Part shown: one piece after another, positions 63,713 through 64,000 of the stretch
Position numbering within the stretch: the first letter of the stretch is position 1
Layout: every line of letters starts with the position of its first letter
NCBI RefSeq assembly: GCF_011304195.1
Contig: NZ_CP049887.1
Span: forward strand, 2,914,001-2,978,000
DNA: 64,000 nt
Reading direction: 5' to 3'
Source of the DNA: Vagococcus hydrophili
GTDB lineage: Bacteria > Bacillota > Bacilli > Lactobacillales > Vagococcaceae
The notes under the pieces: generated by a model
Databases searched by the model: none
Told to the model about the DNA's origin: nothing
What the model saw: only the letters and a program-made list of their open reading frames with translations
Program-made: the position numbers and the translations under genes

Positions 63713-64000
63713 CTAATTACTCGATAATGTTGTCCAAACATTTAAAGCATCTTTCATTCCTTTAACATGATGAACTCTAATATATTCCACACCTTGAGTA
63801 GCCGGATAAAGAGTCGCTGCCACAGAGCCAAAATCACGCTCTAAAGGATTTTCCTCATGAATCAAATGATTGATTGTTCTTTTTCTAGAAACTCCGTACA
63901 ACACCGGAAAATCTTTGTAACGGAATTTTTGTGGGTGTTTTAAAATTTCAACATTTTCTTCTACGGCTTTTCCAAAACCAATACCTGGATCAAAAATAAT
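63713..64000 (-). CDS. folP: Dihydropteroate synthase, C-terminal part (runs off window)
   Basis: The last 95 residues are present. They begin IIFDPGIGFGKAVEENVEIL, one of the conserved pterin-binding blocks, then VLYGVSRKRTI with the SRKR loop, and RVHHVKGMKDAL near the end with the conserved RVH. The enzyme joins p-aminobenzoate to the pterin in folate synthesis and is the sulfonamide target. The rest lies beyond 64000. Confidence 0.93.
   Translation of the reverse strand: MIFDPGIGFGKAVEENVEILKHPQKFRYKDFPVLYGVSRKRTINHLIHEENPLERDFGSVAATLYPATQGVEYIRVHHVKGMKDALNVWTTLSSN

Overview
The window reads as low-GC Gram-positive DNA from the order Lactobacillales. Enterococcaceae, perhaps Vagococcus, is my best guess from the mix of LPQTG/FPQTG surface anchors, ECF transporters, an M-box leader and strong AGGAGG ribosome binding sites; this is inference and no rRNA is present to test it. 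Most genes lie on the minus strand. I see no phage, insertion sequence, tRNA, rRNA or CRISPR array.

Left part (1-19 kb): the start of a magnesium P-type ATPase behind an M-box riboswitch and two small ORFs; mnmA; a Bcr/CflA efflux gene with a leader peptide; a cysteine desulfurase and a cardiolipin synthase, each broken by loss of one G from a G run; a D-Ala-D-Ala carboxypeptidase; a UvrA-like remnant; a PHP phosphatase; a YdcF protein; an ECF transporter of unknown substrate; and a 1550-residue wall-anchored double nucleotidase.

Middle part (19-35 kb): a nearly complete anaerobic allantoin pathway. An NCS1 permease and allantoinase (allB) feed allC, allE and allD. Oxalurate is then split by the AllF/AllG oxamic transcarbamylase components and carbamate kinase recovers ATP. 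pucG and the regulator pucR are divergent. The third transcarbamylase component known from E. coli (AllH) is not in the window. Next (35-48 kb) come PepS, two paralogous YjeM-like transporters, a FusB-type protein behind an elaborate leader-peptide attenuator, a CofE-like ligase with a LysR regulator, and an LPQTG surface protein.

Right part (47.7-63 kb): a vitamin B12 and D-ornithine module. A PduO adenosyltransferase, a transcobalamin-like lipoprotein and an ECF transporter (S, fused A, T) would acquire and activate B12. The operon orr-ord-ortA-ortB-oraS-oraE-mutL would use it to ferment ornithine through B12-dependent D-ornithine 4,5-aminomutase, fed by an APC permease. Between the two operons sits a LysR gene on the plus strand. 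At its 3' end, on the minus strand, is a complete cobalamin riboswitch with its own promoter and a terminator/antiterminator. Its only downstream targets are the antisense strand of lysR and then the B12 transporter operon. This suggests a B12-controlled antisense transcript (excludon) that would silence the LysR regulator and boost B12 uptake when B12 is scarce. Three copies of a GAATAGT-N2-CTATTC-like operator lie upstream of the transporter operon/lysR, the ornithine operon and the permease, and so define a candidate regulon. The window ends inside folP.
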